NCBI RefSeq assembly: GCF_004920405.1 | Contig: NZ_RFLV01000003.1 | Coordinates: 124,001-188,000 of the forward strand | DNA from: Pseudomonas leptonychotis | Lineage (GTDB): Bacteria; Pseudomonadota; Gammaproteobacteria; Pseudomonadales; Pseudomonadaceae | DNA: 64,000 nucleotides | Direction of reading: 5' to 3' | Part shown: positions 8,720 to 18,443 of the stretch, one piece after another | Numbering within the stretch: the stretch's first letter is position 1 | Layout of the letters: each line of letters starts with the position of its first letter | Notes under the pieces: generated by a model | Told to the model about the DNA's origin: nothing | The model's input: only the letters and a program-made list of their open reading frames with translations | Database searches by the model: none | Made by a program: the position numbers and the translations under genes

Positions 8720-9685
8720 ATGGACCGCCTAACTTCGCGCAACACCTGGCTGGATGTATTGATTACCGCACTGGCACCCGCCATCTGGGGGTCGACCTAT
8801 ATCGTCACCACCGAGATCCTGCCGCCGGACCGGCCCTTTACCGCTGCGCTGCTGCGCGCCCTGCCCGCTGGTTTACTGTTGGTGCTGTACAGTCGCTACC
8901 TGCCGCCGCGCAGAGACTGGCCGCGCCTGCTGACGTTGGCAGCGTTGAATATCGGCTTCTTTCAAGCCTTGCTGTTTGTCGCCGCGTATCGCTTGCCGGG
9001 TGGCTTGGCGGCTGTAGTCGGGGCCATTCAGCCGCTGCTAGTGATGGGGCTGGTGTGGTCGATGGATCGCCAGCGACCGGCATCACTCGCGGTTGCCGCT
9101 AGCGTGGTCGGCATCGCCGGGATGGCCGCCCTGCTGTTAGCACCCGGAGCGAGCTGGGACCCGGTCGGAATTGTCGCCGCCTTTGTCGGCACCGCCTGCA
9201 TGGCCAGTGGCACCTACCTCACACGGCGCTGGTCACTCAAGTTGCCGCTCTTGGCGTTTACCGGCTGGCAGCTGTTGCTGGGCGGCCTGTTGCTGCTGCC
9301 CGTCGCCTGGTTGATGGACCCGCCACTGCCGTCCCTCAGCCTTTTGCAATGGCTCGGCTATGCCTACCTGTCGCTGTTCGGCGCGTTGCTGGCTTATGTG
9401 TTGTGGTTTCGCGGCATCGCCCGCTTAACCCCGGTGGCCGTGTCATCCCTGGGTTTGCTCAGCCCGCTCATGGCGGTGCTGCTGGGCTGGGCCTTACTGG
9501 GGCAGAGCATCACCGGCGTGGCATTACTCGGCTTATTGGCCGTATTGGGCAGCATTCTTACAGTGCAATGGGCGGCCACATCCGCTCAAACGAAAACAGC
9601 CACCGCGATGCAGACCACGCCAGTTGCAACTGTGCCCCATGCTAAAGTCGCGCCCTGCGCACCCCTGGCTCAAGGCGACGAATAG
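8720..9685 (+). CDS. EamA-family exporter controlled by MarR
   Basis: The protein has ten hydrophobic segments and two EamA domains, the first starting ALAPAIWGSTYIVTTEILPPDRP. The family exports metabolites or drugs. I chose the ATG at 8720, because the in-frame ATG at 8705 lies inside the second operator box; neither has a good ribosome binding site, so the message may be nearly leaderless. The C-terminal 30 residues are an Ala/Thr-rich tail. Divergence from marR suggests an inducible exporter. Confidence 0.9.
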   Translation: MDRLTSRNTWLDVLITALAPAIWGSTYIVTTEILPPDRPFTAALLRALPAGLLLVLYSRYLPPRRDWPRLLTLAALNIGFFQALLFVAAYRLPGGLAAVVGAIQPLLVMGLVWSMDRQRPASLAVAASVVGIAGMAALLLAPGASWDPVGIVAAFVGTACMASGTYLTRRWSLKLPLLAFTGWQLLLGGLLLLPVAWLMDPPLPSLSLLQWLGYAYLSLFGALLAYVLWFRGIARLTPVAVSSLGLLSPLMAVLLGWALLGQSITGVALLGLLAVLGSILTVQWAATSAQTKTATAMQTTPVATVPHAKVAPCAPLAQGDE

Positions 9686-9690
9686 CGACT

Positions 9691-10707
9691 ATGAAACTCC
9701 CGGCACTTACTGGCGAACTCGAAGACTGGACCACCCTGAACAGCAGCATTGGCTTTACCGAGCTGCTGATCGGCAATGGCGCGAGCCTGGCGGTATGGCG
9801 CAAGTTTGCGTATTTCTCGCTGTTTGACGAAGCGCAAACCACCAAGAACCGCCCGCTCAGCCCCACCGAACTGAGCGTGTTCCGCGCGCTGGATACCAGC
9901 AATTTCGAGCAAGTGCTCAGCGCGTTAAAGAACAGCATTCGAGTCAATGCCGCACTGACCATCAACTCATCGTCGCCGCGCCATCGCTATTTCGCCATCA
10001 AGGAAGCGCTGATCCACGCCGTGCGTTCAGTGCATATTCCTTGGAGCCAGATGCAAGCCAACAGCCTGACGCGCATCAACAGCGCACTCAGCCAGTACCA
10101 AACGGTGTATTCAGGTAATTACGACCTGCTCAATTACTGGGCCGTGATGCAGACGCCAGAGGCGTTCGAAGATTTATTCCGTGGCCCGGACTCGACCTTC
10201 GACCTCGGTAATAACAACCCTCAAGGCAGCGCCACGCGCATGCTCTACCTGCACGGCGGCATGCATCTGGTAAAGAATTTTGACGGCAGCACGCGCATCC
10301 TAAACTCATCAGAAAGCACCTTGCTGGCCAGCTTCGCCATCAATCACCTGGGCGATATTCCGCTGTTCGTCAACGAAGGCAGCAGCACCGATAAACTCAA
10401 AGCCATCCGCAGCTCGGATTACCTGTCGTTCTGCTACAGCCAGTTGGCCCAGCCCAAAGAAGCCCTGTGCATCTTCGGCCATAACCTGGCGGCGCAGGAT
10501 CAGCATCTGGTTCAGGCCTTGCAGCAGGCCCGACTGAAGACCCTAGCCATCTCGATCTACCCGCACAACCCGATGTTTATCCAGCAGCAGAAACAGCACT
10601 ACACCACGCTGTTCGCCGAACAGGACGTGGAGCTGCGTTTCTTCGATGCACTCAGCCATCCGCTGGGCGATCCGGCATTGCGCATCGCAGCCCCGCCGGC
10701 GCAATAA
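9691..10707 (+). CDS. DUF4917-like protein with SIR2-like features
   Basis: This is a 338-residue soluble protein starting 5 bp after the exporter. The N-terminal ELLIGNGASLAVWRKFAYFSLF and the later LHGGMHLV and CIFGHNLAAQDQHLV fit the DUF4917 family. Those three stretches also resemble the nucleotide-binding loop, LHG and GHS-type motifs of SIR2-like domains found in some NAD-consuming defence proteins. The SIR2 link is my inference, and no enzymatic activity is established. Its tight spacing suggests co-transcription with the exporter. Confidence 0.75.
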   Translation: MKLPALTGELEDWTTLNSSIGFTELLIGNGASLAVWRKFAYFSLFDEAQTTKNRPLSPTELSVFRALDTSNFEQVLSALKNSIRVNAALTINSSSPRHRYFAIKEALIHAVRSVHIPWSQMQANSLTRINSALSQYQTVYSGNYDLLNYWAVMQTPEAFEDLFRGPDSTFDLGNNNPQGSATRMLYLHGGMHLVKNFDGSTRILNSSESTLLASFAINHLGDIPLFVNEGSSTDKLKAIRSSDYLSFCYSQLAQPKEALCIFGHNLAAQDQHLVQALQQARLKTLAISIYPHNPMFIQQQKQHYTTLFAEQDVELRFFDALSHPLGDPALRIAAPPAQ

Positions 10708-10838
10708 GCTACTCTCGGACGGGTCGAATGCCCCAGCCAGTGGAGCGCGAACTAGACTATCTCTGGCTACGACGAGCCAATGCTAACCTGCTACCCGACC
10801 GCTTTCATGCTGGGCAAACAATTGCTTTAGGCAAAAAA

Positions 10839-10861
10839 TACCGCGCTCAATGAGCGCGGTA
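10839..10861 (-). terminator. Intrinsic terminator of the 23-residue peptide gene
   Basis: TACCGCGCTCA and TGAGCGCGGTA form a perfect 11-bp inverted repeat. Read on the minus strand it is followed by TTTTTT. It lies 35 bp beyond the stop of the small minus-strand gene. Confidence 0.8.
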
Positions 10862-10896
10862 TGGGGATAGCAATCAGTCAGCGCACAACTGTGCGA

Positions 10897-10968
10897 TTAA
10901 AGAATAATTGCAATCAAGATGATGAGCGGGATTGGCACACCGAGTACCCAGAGCAGTAAAGAGCGCAT
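10897..10968 (-). CDS. 23-residue hydrophobic peptide
   Basis: A very short gene encodes MRSLLLWVLGVPIP followed by an Ile/Leu-rich stretch, in effect a single membrane helix. It has a clear GGAG ribosome binding site 7 nt before the ATG and a strong terminator after it, which support it as real. It lies just downstream of a membrane-protein gene and a hemerythrin gene on the same strand. Function unknown. Confidence 0.65.
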   Translation of the reverse strand: MRSLLLWVLGVPIPLIILIAIIL

Positions 10969-10998
10969 AAGATTCTCCAATATTGAAAAGGTTGGGGA

Positions 10999-11907
10999 TC
11001 AGCCGAGGTCACGGCTATAGGTCACTTGATCACGCTGGCGACCACCAAAGGTTGCAGTCAGGCTGGCGATAAAGGCACCACACAACAGGGCAATAAACAT
11101 CCAAAGTGATGTCCAAGCAGCCGCTTTTTTCGCGGTATCTGCAGCGGCACGGGCTTGCTCTTCAGCCTGTTGCAAGGCCTGCACAGTACGAGCATAGGTT
11201 TCCTGCACGCGCGCCTCAGCTTGGACCTTAGTCAGGTTGGTGTTCTGGGCGACTACCTGCCCCAGATACTGCTTATCGTCTTCACTCAATTGGCCTTGAG
11301 CGATGCTGCTGGTGAAGATCCGTCCAGCCTCCATACCCGCCTGAGCCGTATCTGATGGCGGCGTCATGCCGTCAGCAGCAGGAACAGGATCAACTGAGCG
11401 GAACAACGAGTCCGTGTAATAGGACATCCAGTTTTCTTGGCTCGCCGCCGCAACCGACGTAGCAGCGGTGGCAGCACCGGAGGCCACATTCGCACCGACT
11501 TTGGCACCTGCACCCAAGATCCCACCGACGGCCCCCAACACCAGCGTTGCGCTCAGCAACGTTGCTACCGACCACGCCAAAAAGCCATGGGCTGTATCAC
11601 GAAAAAAAACTTCATCACCATGCACCGTCGCCCAGTGGGCACGTAACCGCCCGGCCAGGTATCCGCCCACTGCAGCAGCGGCTACTTGGGTTAGGGTCAA
11701 CCAAAGGATGGCTGAGATGCCCATGGTCTTGGCGCTCGCGCCTTCATTGGCCCAGGGGGAAATGGCACTGAAACCGAAACCTGCTCCCAGCAGTAGCAGA
11801 ATCAGCGACAGTGATGCTGCGGCCAGTGCCCCAGCGAATATCGCGCCCCAAGAAACGCCGGCCCCGTGGCCGGGATGAACGCGATAGGCAGTAGTAGATT
11901 CAATCAT
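10999..11907 (-). CDS. Conserved membrane protein with coiled-coil loop
   Basis: The 302-residue protein has transmembrane segments near residues 20-45, 65-88 and 110-135 and a final one near 265-288. Between the last two lies a long Ala/Glu/Gln-rich soluble region likely to be helical (VQAEARVQETYARTVQALQQ). It resembles hypothetical membrane proteins seen beside stress genes in Pseudomonas. The neighbours, a hemerythrin and a small hydrophobic peptide on the same strand, suggest an envelope or oxidative stress role, but no function can be assigned. Confidence 0.75.
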   Translation of the reverse strand: MIESTTAYRVHPGHGAGVSWGAIFAGALAAASLSLILLLLGAGFGFSAISPWANEGASAKTMGISAILWLTLTQVAAAAVGGYLAGRLRAHWATVHGDEVFFRDTAHGFLAWSVATLLSATLVLGAVGGILGAGAKVGANVASGAATAATSVAAASQENWMSYYTDSLFRSVDPVPAADGMTPPSDTAQAGMEAGRIFTSSIAQGQLSEDDKQYLGQVVAQNTNLTKVQAEARVQETYARTVQALQQAEEQARAAADTAKKAAAWTSLWMFIALLCGAFIASLTATFGGRQRDQVTYSRDLG

Positions 11908-11939
11908 GGCGCAAACTCCCTTTATTTTGATGCAAGAAT

Positions 11940-12434
11940 TTAAGCTGCATGCTGTTTTGATCCAGACTTGGCCGCCGCAGTTAGCTCTTTTTTAAGCTGA
12001 ACTTTCATTTCTTCCATTTGCACACCAAGCTCCTCCAGCTTGGCTTTACCCAGAACTTTTTTGGCTTGCACAAACATCTCGCTCTCTTCTTCTTTGATGT
12101 GGTGCTCCAACAGCTCTTTGACGACCTTGGCGCGGCCAGCAAACTCTGGGCTTTTTGGGTTGGTGTCCTTCAAGTCTGGCAGCACCAGTGAATCCACAGT
12201 GCGATGCTCTTCCTTGGCCTCGTAATACATCTCAGCCTCTTCCTTTGCGCCGGCCGCTTTAAAAGCGGGGTAAAGAATCTCCTCTTCGAGCGCTGTGTGT
12301 ACCGTCAGCTCCATTTCCAATTTGCCTACCAAGTCGGTACGCGTTTTGATCGCGCGCTCGGTGGTTTCGCTGAGCTGAGCGAGAAGGTTCTTGACTACTT
12401 TATGGTCGGCTTTGAGCAGGTCGATTGCATTCAT
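11940..12434 (-). CDS. Hemerythrin HHE-domain protein
   Basis: This is a 164-residue helical protein with the iron-ligand pattern of HHE hemerythrins: LLKADHKVV, TVHTALEEEILYPAF, EEHRTVDSLV and LLEHHIKEEESEMF. Such proteins bind O2, NO or related species at a di-iron site. The C-terminus is Lys-rich. The AT-rich 240 bp upstream holds the promoter region and no other gene. Confidence 0.93.
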   Translation of the reverse strand: MNAIDLLKADHKVVKNLLAQLSETTERAIKTRTDLVGKLEMELTVHTALEEEILYPAFKAAGAKEEAEMYYEAKEEHRTVDSLVLPDLKDTNPKSPEFAGRAKVVKELLEHHIKEEESEMFVQAKKVLGKAKLEELGVQMEEMKVQLKKELTAAAKSGSKQHAA

Positions 12435-12676
12435 GGTCGAGGTCTCTCTCTTCGGGCTGTTAGTTGGATTGGTAAATCACACGAATGAATAGAGCACCAC
12501 GCATGCCAACTCGTAGGAATATATTTAATTCTTATTAAACAAATAGTTATGAAATAAATAGCACTATAGAAGCATGCAAAATGCATGATTTTGCAAAGAC
12601 GGCCAGGGCAATTTGCACGGGAAGGATGGAATAAAAAGGAAGCTGAAGACGGTTTACCCTGACCGGTATACGAAAC

Positions 12677-12979
12677 CTATCCGATACGGCTTACGAGACT
12701 CAGATTTGAGGCTGTAGCATGGCGTTGCGCCAGATATCGAGTACAACTAACGCGCAGAAACGAGGCGAAATTAACCACTTCGCCGCGGTAATCCATGACC
12801 TCGTCATACAGCTTGGTGATCAGTTGATTGGTGGTCATGCCATCCACTTCGGCAATCTCGCGCAGGATGTCCCAGAACTGGTTTTCCAAACGCAGGGTGG
12901 TGACCACGCCGCGAATGCGCAGTGAACGGGCGCGGGATTCGTAGAGAATCGGGTCGGCTTTAACGTAAAGCTCACACAT
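12677..12979 (-). CDS. Ribbon-helix-helix domain protein
   Basis: The ATG at 12979 is preceded by GAGGGGAG and gives 100 residues. The core VVTTLRLENQFWDILREIAE then DGMTTNQLITKLYDEV matches the RHH_4 type ribbon-helix-helix. The family is common in proteobacteria and of unknown target; small RHH proteins usually bind DNA as dimers. The frame is open upstream, but the ribosome binding site fixes this start. Confidence 0.85.
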   Translation of the reverse strand: MCELYVKADPILYESRARSLRIRGVVTTLRLENQFWDILREIAEVDGMTTNQLITKLYDEVMDYRGEVVNFASFLRVSCTRYLAQRHATASNLSLVSRIG

Positions 12980-13035
12980 GACGGCTCCCCTCGTTGGATG
13001 CTGGGGCCACGCAGGCCCCAGATGTGACTTCGATT

Positions 13036-13617
13036 TTATAGCGTGATCTGAGTGCCCAGCACTTTCAAAAACGCCGCCAACCAGTTCGGGTGCGCCGGCC
13101 ATGCCGGAGCAGTGACCAGGTTACCTTGGACGTGGGCCTGATCCACGGCGATGTCGATGTACTGCCCACCGGCCATTGTCACGTCCGGGCCACAGGCTGG
13201 ATAGGCACTGCATTCGCGCCCTTTCAAAATACCGGCCGCTGCGAGCAACTGAGCACCGTGGCAAACCGCTGCAATCGGCTTAGCGGCCTTATCGAATGCC
13301 TGCACCAACGCCACAACCTGAGGGTTCAAGCGCAGGTACTCAGGCGAACGCCCACCGGGAACCACGAGGGCATCGTAGTCTTCAGCCTTAACTTGGGCGA
13401 AGTCGAAATTCAGGGCGAAGTTATGCCCCGGCTTTTCGCTGTAGGTTTGCTCACCTTCAAAATCGTGGATAGCGGTGCGTACGCTCTGCCCGGCGGTCTT
13501 GTCCGGGCACACGGCGTGCACCTGGTGACCGACCATCAACAGCGCCTGAAACGGCACCATGACTTCGTAGTCTTCGACGTAGTCGCCGACCAGCATGAGA
13601 ATCTTTTTAGCGGCCAT
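13036..13617 (-). CDS. DJ-1/PfpI family protein
   Basis: This 193-residue protein starts [20 protein letters not shown] after an AAGGGAG ribosome binding site. The nucleophile elbow is [14 protein letters not shown] with the conserved Cys. The acidic residue of the active site is in DYVEDYE. Members act as glyoxalases, deglycase-like enzymes or proteases; the substrate here is unknown. It sits with hemerythrin and RHH genes on the same strand. Confidence 0.92.
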   Translation of the reverse strand: MAAKKILMLVGDYVEDYEVMVPFQALLMVGHQVHAVCPDKTAGQSVRTAIHDFEGEQTYSEKPGHNFALNFDFAQVKAEDYDALVVPGGRSPEYLRLNPQVVALVQAFDKAAKPIAAVCHGAQLLAAAGILKGRECSAYPACGPDVTMAGGQYIDIAVDQAHVQGNLVTAPAWPAHPNWLAAFLKVLGTQITL

Positions 13618-13742
13618 TTGCGTGCTCCCTTTGTGAGTTGAGAAGCACAGAGTGTTATGCCGATTCGCCAAGCGTGGGTAATAACCCGGTACTACAGGGC
13701 GAATCGCGGATAAACGGCGCACAGCAAATAAACAGGAAACGA

Positions 13743-13766
13743 GCCGGGCCTCACAGGAAACCCGGC
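13743..13766 (-). terminator. Hairpin between 139-residue gene and pfpI-like gene
   Basis: GCCGGG and CCCGGC form a 6-bp stem with a 12-nt loop. It lies 13 bp past the stop of the upstream minus-strand gene. The following bases are only moderately T-rich. Confidence 0.45.
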
Positions 13767-13778
13767 GTTTTGATGGCG

Positions 13779-14198
13779 TTACTCGAGCACTTCTTCATCA
13801 CGGTGCAGCACATAGGTGCAGCCCGTGTCGTCATCCAGATAATCGTGCACGTAATACATCACCACCTCACCCAGGCTCGGCTGAGCCGCGACATAGTCGC
13901 CGATATCCACCGTGAAATGGCTCTTTGAGCCGGGCTTGGCTTCGCATTCAATACGCGCATTCACAAACAGCTCAGGTGCGCTGTCGCCAAAGTAATCCTC
14001 GCGCTCTGCCGCGTCCCAATCGGCCGGAGCCTCAAACGGGCCGCAGAACAGCACCTTGGCATCACCCAGATCCACTTCCTCAGCATCCGGGTCCTGATCC
14101 TTTTCATCGGCGCGATAAACCGTGCAGTCCTGCGCTTGCGGGTTTTGCAGGAGGGCCAGACGGGCCGCCAGTTGTTGCTCAGTATCCATAGGGGGCAT
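13779..14198 (-). CDS. Conserved hypothetical acidic protein
   Basis: I chose the ATG at 14198 because GGAGATAG precedes it; this gives 139 residues. The protein is strongly acidic ([16 protein letters not shown]), soluble, and ends [12 protein letters not shown] recognise no catalytic motif or named domain. It appears to be a single-gene unit with a hairpin after it. Confidence 0.75.
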   Translation of the reverse strand: MPPMDTEQQLAARLALLQNPQAQDCTVYRADEKDQDPDAEEVDLGDAKVLFCGPFEAPADWDAAEREDYFGDSAPELFVNARIECEAKPGSKSHFTVDIGDYVAAQPSLGEVVMYYVHDYLDDDTGCTYVLHRDEEVLE

Positions 14199-14407
14199 AA
14201 CTATCTCCGAGCGGTGGCGCTTAAGGTCCAGGGATGAATAGGTTCTTTTGAGGTTGCATAGCGCTCGCCCCGAAGAGGGCGGCCGCGACGTCAAGAGAAC
14301 CTAACCATGCCCGTTTTAACTGCGCTTAGCGAGAGAAAGTCCGCCGATCAAATGGACAGAAACAACTCAGCCCAGCATCCAGGCGCACAGCCAGCAACGC
14401 CGAGGCG

Positions 14408-15175
14408 TCACAGCTTGCCGCGACGCTGCGCGCGCTCTTCACGGCGCGCCTGCTGCTGCACTTCGGCCAGCACTTCTTGCACATAGTCGATATGCCGATT
14501 GGACAGCGTGCGCGCCTCTTCGGCGCGGCCTTCGATAATCGCCTGGTACAAAGCGCGGTGTTGTTCGATCAACATGTCGCGGGTCTCGTCGCGCTGCGCA
14601 TACATGCCGCCGATGTTGGTCAGTACATTGCGTTTGAGCAGATCGAACAAACCACGAATGGTGTGCAGCAGCACGGCGTTATGGCTGGCCTCGGCAATCG
14701 CCAAATGAAAGTTGGCATCGGCGGTGCCCTCTTCGGCACGGGTCACCTTACCGCTGCGGCTGTAGCAGTCCTGCAATAGCGCAAACGCATCGCTGAGGCG
14801 CTGTCGATCCAGCTCGGTGGCGCGTTGCGCGGCGTAAAAGGCGCAGGAGCCTTCCAGGGTGTGGCGAAACTCCAGCAGATCGCGCTGGGCTTCGGGGTTA
14901 CTTTCCAGCAGGTGCAGCAGCGGATCACTGAAGGTCGACCCCAGGGTCTCGGCCACATAATTGCCGCCACCATGCCGACTGAGCAGTAAGCCCTTGGCCG
15001 CCAGTTTCTGGATCGCTTCACGCAGCGATGGCCGCGACACACCAAATTGCTCGGCCAGCACACGCTCGGCCGGCAAGCGTTCGCCGGCCTTGAGCGTGCC
15101 TTCGAGAATCATGGTTTCCAGTTGACTGACGATATCGTCCGACAAACGGCGCTGACGCACCGACCCCACTTCCAT
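14408..15175 (-). CDS. lldR: LldR, GntR/FadR-family lactate regulator
   Basis: The protein has 255 residues from the ATG at 15175. An N-terminal winged helix (IVSQLETMILEGTLKAGERL, then FGVSRPSLREAIQKL) is followed by an all-helical FCD ligand-binding domain. Length and position facing lldP match LldR, which represses lactate-use genes until L- or D-lactate binds. A long perfect palindrome lies between it and lldP. An upstream in-frame start would lack a ribosome binding site. Confidence 0.93.
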   Translation of the reverse strand: MEVGSVRQRRLSDDIVSQLETMILEGTLKAGERLPAERVLAEQFGVSRPSLREAIQKLAAKGLLLSRHGGGNYVAETLGSTFSDPLLHLLESNPEAQRDLLEFRHTLEGSCAFYAAQRATELDRQRLSDAFALLQDCYSRSGKVTRAEEGTADANFHLAIAEASHNAVLLHTIRGLFDLLKRNVLTNIGGMYAQRDETRDMLIEQHRALYQAIIEGRAEEARTLSNRHIDYVQEVLAEVQQQARREERAQRRGKL

Positions 15176-15337
15176 TATCCGTACTCCACTGGTTTGACCA
15201 CCTGCCACGGGCCTCTCGGGCCCTCTGGAGGTCAGCCTATCGCCCACTCGGCGCACAGGCAAGGCGGCACATTTCGACCAAAGTCGTAAGGCAGCTAATT
15301 GACAGGCTAAAGCGGTCACTCTTACCCTGACCGCGCA

Positions 15338-15370
15338 GTCGTGTAAATTGGTATTACCAATTTACACGAC
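15338..15370. promoter_or_regulatory. LldR operator palindrome
   Basis: Two perfect 16-bp arms flank a single central base. The core AATTGGTATTACCAATT closely matches the known LldR operator pattern AATTGGTnnnACCAATT. It lies 118 bp before lldP and 162 bp before the divergent lldR start, so one site could control both promoters. The rest of 15176-15488 shows no gene. Confidence 0.9.
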
Positions 15371-15488
15371 TAAGACAATTCCAAGAATCCAACGAGGTCA
15401 CCCCATGCCGGCTCTTGCCTATCGACTCGCCATACCGCTGCACCCGCATTTACCCATGCTCAACGCACAGCGTTAAGGGGAGGCCGTC

Positions 15489-17183
15489 ATGTCAACTGGT
15501 CTTCTTGCTCTACTCGCCTTTTCCCCCATCCTGCTCGCCGCCATTCTGCTGATCGGCCTGCGCTGGCCAGCCAAACACGCCATGCCATTGGTGTACCTGC
15601 TCACCGCCTGCGTTGGCATGGTCGCCTGGGACATGAGTTTCAACCGCGTCCTGGCCTCCACCGTGCAGGGGCTGCTGATTACCCTCGGCCTGCTGTGGAT
15701 CATCTTCGGCGCGATTCTGCTGCTCAACACCCTCAAGCATTCGGGCGGTATCACCGCGATTCGTGCCGGCTTTGCCACCATCAGCCCGGACCGGCGCATT
15801 CAGGCCATCATCATTGCCTGGCTGTTCGGCTGTTTTATTGAGGGCGCGTCCGGCTTCGGCACACCTGCCGCCATCGCCGCACCACTGCTGGTAGCCATCG
15901 GCTTCCCGGCTATGGCTGCAGTGCTGATGGGCATGCTGGTGCAAAGCACGCCGGTGTCGTTCGGCGCGGTGGGTACGCCGATCATCGTCGGGGTCAACAC
16001 CGGCCTGGACTCGGCCACCATCGGCGCACAGCTGGTTGAGCAGGGTTCTTCCTGGGCGCAGTTTCTGCAGTTGATCACCAGTGAAGTGGCAGTCATCCAC
16101 GCCATCGTCGGCACCGTGATGCCGCTGGTGATGGTGCTGATGCTGACGCGCTTCTTCGGCACCGAGAAAAGCTGGAAAGCCGGTTTTGCAGTGCTGCCGT
16201 TCGCGATCTTCGCGGGCCTGGCCTTCACCATTCCCTATGCGCTGACTGGCGTGTTCCTCGGCCCTGAATTCCCGTCCCTGGCCGGTGGCTTGATTGGCCT
16301 GGCGATTGTTACCAGCGCCGCACGCATGGGCTTTCTGCTGCCGAAAACCACTTGGGATTTCGCCCCGGCGGACAAATGGCCGGCTGAGTGGCTGGGCACC
16401 GTGGAAATGAAACTCGACCAGCTGACCGCCAAGCCGATGAGCGCCCTGCGCGCCTGGCTGCCCTATGTACTGGTGGGCTTGCTGCTGGTGATCAGCCGGA
16501 TATTCCCCGAGGTAAGCGCCGCACTCAAAGGCGTAATGCTCAACTTCCCCGATCTGCTCGGCGAAACCGGCATCAGCGCTAACTTCCAACCGCTGTACCT
16601 GCCGGGCGGGATTCTGGTGACAGTGGTAATCGCAACCTTTTTCCTGCATGGCATGAAGCTGCGCGACCTCGGTTCAGCAGTCAAAGAATCCTCTGGTGTG
16701 CTGCTAAGTGCAGGCTTTGTCTTGCTGTTTACCGTGCCAATGGTGCGCATCCTGATCAACTCCGGGGTCAATACCGCTGAGCTGTCGAGCATGCCGATCC
16801 TGATGGCGCGCTGGGTGGCTGATAGCGTGGGCGGTATCTACCCGCTGTTGGCACCGAGCGTCGGTGCCCTGGGTGCCTTTATCGCCGGCTCCAACACCGT
16901 CAGCAACATGATGTTCAGCCAGTTCCAGTTTGGCGTGGCCAACAGCCTGGGCATCTCCAGCGCGCTGATCGTCGCGGTGCAAGCCATTGGTGCGGCGGCC
17001 GGCAACATGGTCGCCATTCACAACGTGGTCGCGGCGTCAGCCACGGTCGGCCTGCTGGGCCGCGAGGGCAGCATCCTGCGCAAGACCGTCTGGCCTACCC
17101 TGTACTACGTACTGTTTACTGGCTTGATCGCACTGTTTGCGGTGTATGTACTGGGCATCAGCGACCCACTGATGGCGAGCTGA
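15489..17183 (+). CDS. lldP: L-lactate permease LldP
   Basis: This 564-residue inner membrane transporter has about a dozen hydrophobic helices. Family hallmarks include [20 protein letters not shown] and [10 protein letters not shown]. It imports lactate (and usually glycolate) by proton symport. It is the first gene of the lactate operon and directly downstream of the LldR palindrome; AAGGGGAGGC precedes the ATG. Confidence 0.96.
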   Translation: MSTGLLALLAFSPILLAAILLIGLRWPAKHAMPLVYLLTACVGMVAWDMSFNRVLASTVQGLLITLGLLWIIFGAILLLNTLKHSGGITAIRAGFATISPDRRIQAIIIAWLFGCFIEGASGFGTPAAIAAPLLVAIGFPAMAAVLMGMLVQSTPVSFGAVGTPIIVGVNTGLDSATIGAQLVEQGSSWAQFLQLITSEVAVIHAIVGTVMPLVMVLMLTRFFGTEKSWKAGFAVLPFAIFAGLAFTIPYALTGVFLGPEFPSLAGGLIGLAIVTSAARMGFLLPKTTWDFAPADKWPAEWLGTVEMKLDQLTAKPMSALRAWLPYVLVGLLLVISRIFPEVSAALKGVMLNFPDLLGETGISANFQPLYLPGGILVTVVIATFFLHGMKLRDLGSAVKESSGVLLSAGFVLLFTVPMVRILINSGVNTAELSSMPILMARWVADSVGGIYPLLAPSVGALGAFIAGSNTVSNMMFSQFQFGVANSLGISSALIVAVQAIGAAAGNMVAIHNVVAASATVGLLGREGSILRKTVWPTLYYVLFTGLIALFAVYVLGISDPLMAS

Positions 17184-17263
17184 ACTTGACCGATCGCTGC
17201 GCGTCGCCAGCCCGGCACGCAGCGTTAAACGCCTACCCCTTATTCCTGATTCCGGGTGACTCC

Positions 17264-18418
17264 ATGATCATTTCTGCCTCCACCGATTACCGCGCCGCTG
17301 CCCAACGCAAGCTGCCGCCGTTTTTGTTTCACTACATCGACGGCGGCGCTTATGCCGAGCACACCCTGCGCCGTAACATGGCGGATCTGGCCGACATCGC
17401 CCTGCGCCAGCGCGTGCTGCGCAATATGTCGGAACTGAGCCTGGAAACCCGCTTATTCAATGAAACCCTGAGCATGCCCGTGGCCCTGTCGCCCGTGGGC
17501 CTCACCGGCATGTACGCACGTCGTGGTGAAGTGCAGGCGGCCAAAGCCGCAGCGGCCAAGGGCATTCCCTTTACCCTGTCCACCGTTTCGGTGTGCCCGA
17601 TTGAAGAAGTCGCCCCGGCCATCGACCGGCCTATGTGGTTTCAGCTGTATGTGCTGAAAGACCGCGGCTTTATGAAAAACGCCCTGGAGCGCGCAAAGGC
17701 CGCGGGCGTTACCACCCTGGTGTTCACCGTGGACATGCCCGTACCGGGCGCGCGCTACCGCGATGCCCACTCCGGCATGAGCGGCCCCAATGCGCCACTG
17801 CGGCGCATGCTGCAAGCCGTGACCCACCCACGCTGGGCCTGGGATGTCGGCCTGCTGGGCAAGCCCCATGACCTCGGCAATATTTCCGCCTACCGCGGCA
17901 ACCCCACCGGTTTGGCCGATTACATCGGCTGGCTGGGCGAGAACTTCGATCCCTCCATCTGCTGGAAGGATTTGGAGTGGATTCGCGAGTTTTGGGATGG
18001 CCCGATGGTCATCAAAGGCATTCTCGACCCACAGGACGCTAAGGATGCAGTGAGCTTCGGTGCCGACGGCATCGTCGTGTCCAACCACGGTGGTCGCCAG
18101 CTTGATGGCGTGCTCTCCAGCGCTCGCGCCCTGCCGGCGATTGCCGATGCGGTTAAAGGCGATTTGGCGATTCTTGCCGATTCCGGCATTCGCACCGGTC
18201 TGGACGTGGTGCGGATGATTGCTCTCGGTGCTGACACGGTGATGCTCGGCCGCGCCTTTATCTACGCGCTGGCAGCCGACGGCGAAGCGGGCGTAAGCAA
18301 CTTGCTGGATTTGATCGAGAAAGAAATGCGCGTGGCCATGGTGCTGACCGGGGCCAAATCGATCAGCGAAATCAGCGCCGATTCACTGGTACGCGAACTG
18401 CACCACGCTGCATCCTAA
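17264..18418 (+). CDS. lldD: L-lactate dehydrogenase (FMN, quinone-linked) LldD
   Basis: The ATG at 17264 gives 384 residues, the usual length. This is a membrane-associated flavoprotein of the (S)-2-hydroxy-acid oxidase family that oxidises L-lactate to pyruvate. Diagnostic parts are [20 protein letters not shown], the active-site His region [12 protein letters not shown] and the phosphate-binding [11 protein letters not shown]. An upstream in-frame ATG would extend the protein by 26 residues that do not look conserved. Confidence 0.96.
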   Translation: MIISASTDYRAAAQRKLPPFLFHYIDGGAYAEHTLRRNMADLADIALRQRVLRNMSELSLETRLFNETLSMPVALSPVGLTGMYARRGEVQAAKAAAAKGIPFTLSTVSVCPIEEVAPAIDRPMWFQLYVLKDRGFMKNALERAKAAGVTTLVFTVDMPVPGARYRDAHSGMSGPNAPLRRMLQAVTHPRWAWDVGLLGKPHDLGNISAYRGNPTGLADYIGWLGENFDPSICWKDLEWIREFWDGPMVIKGILDPQDAKDAVSFGADGIVVSNHGGRQLDGVLSSARALPAIADAVKGDLAILADSGIRTGLDVVRMIALGADTVMLGRAFIYALAADGEAGVSNLLDLIEKEMRVAMVLTGAKSISEISADSLVRELHHAAS

Positions 18419-18443
18419 AGCCGCATTTTGATCTGGAGCCTGC

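Noticed and set aside
15510..16649. Long antisense frame opposite lldP
   Set aside because: It is opposite a clear transporter gene and has His/Gln/Gly-rich text typical of shadows in GC-rich DNA.
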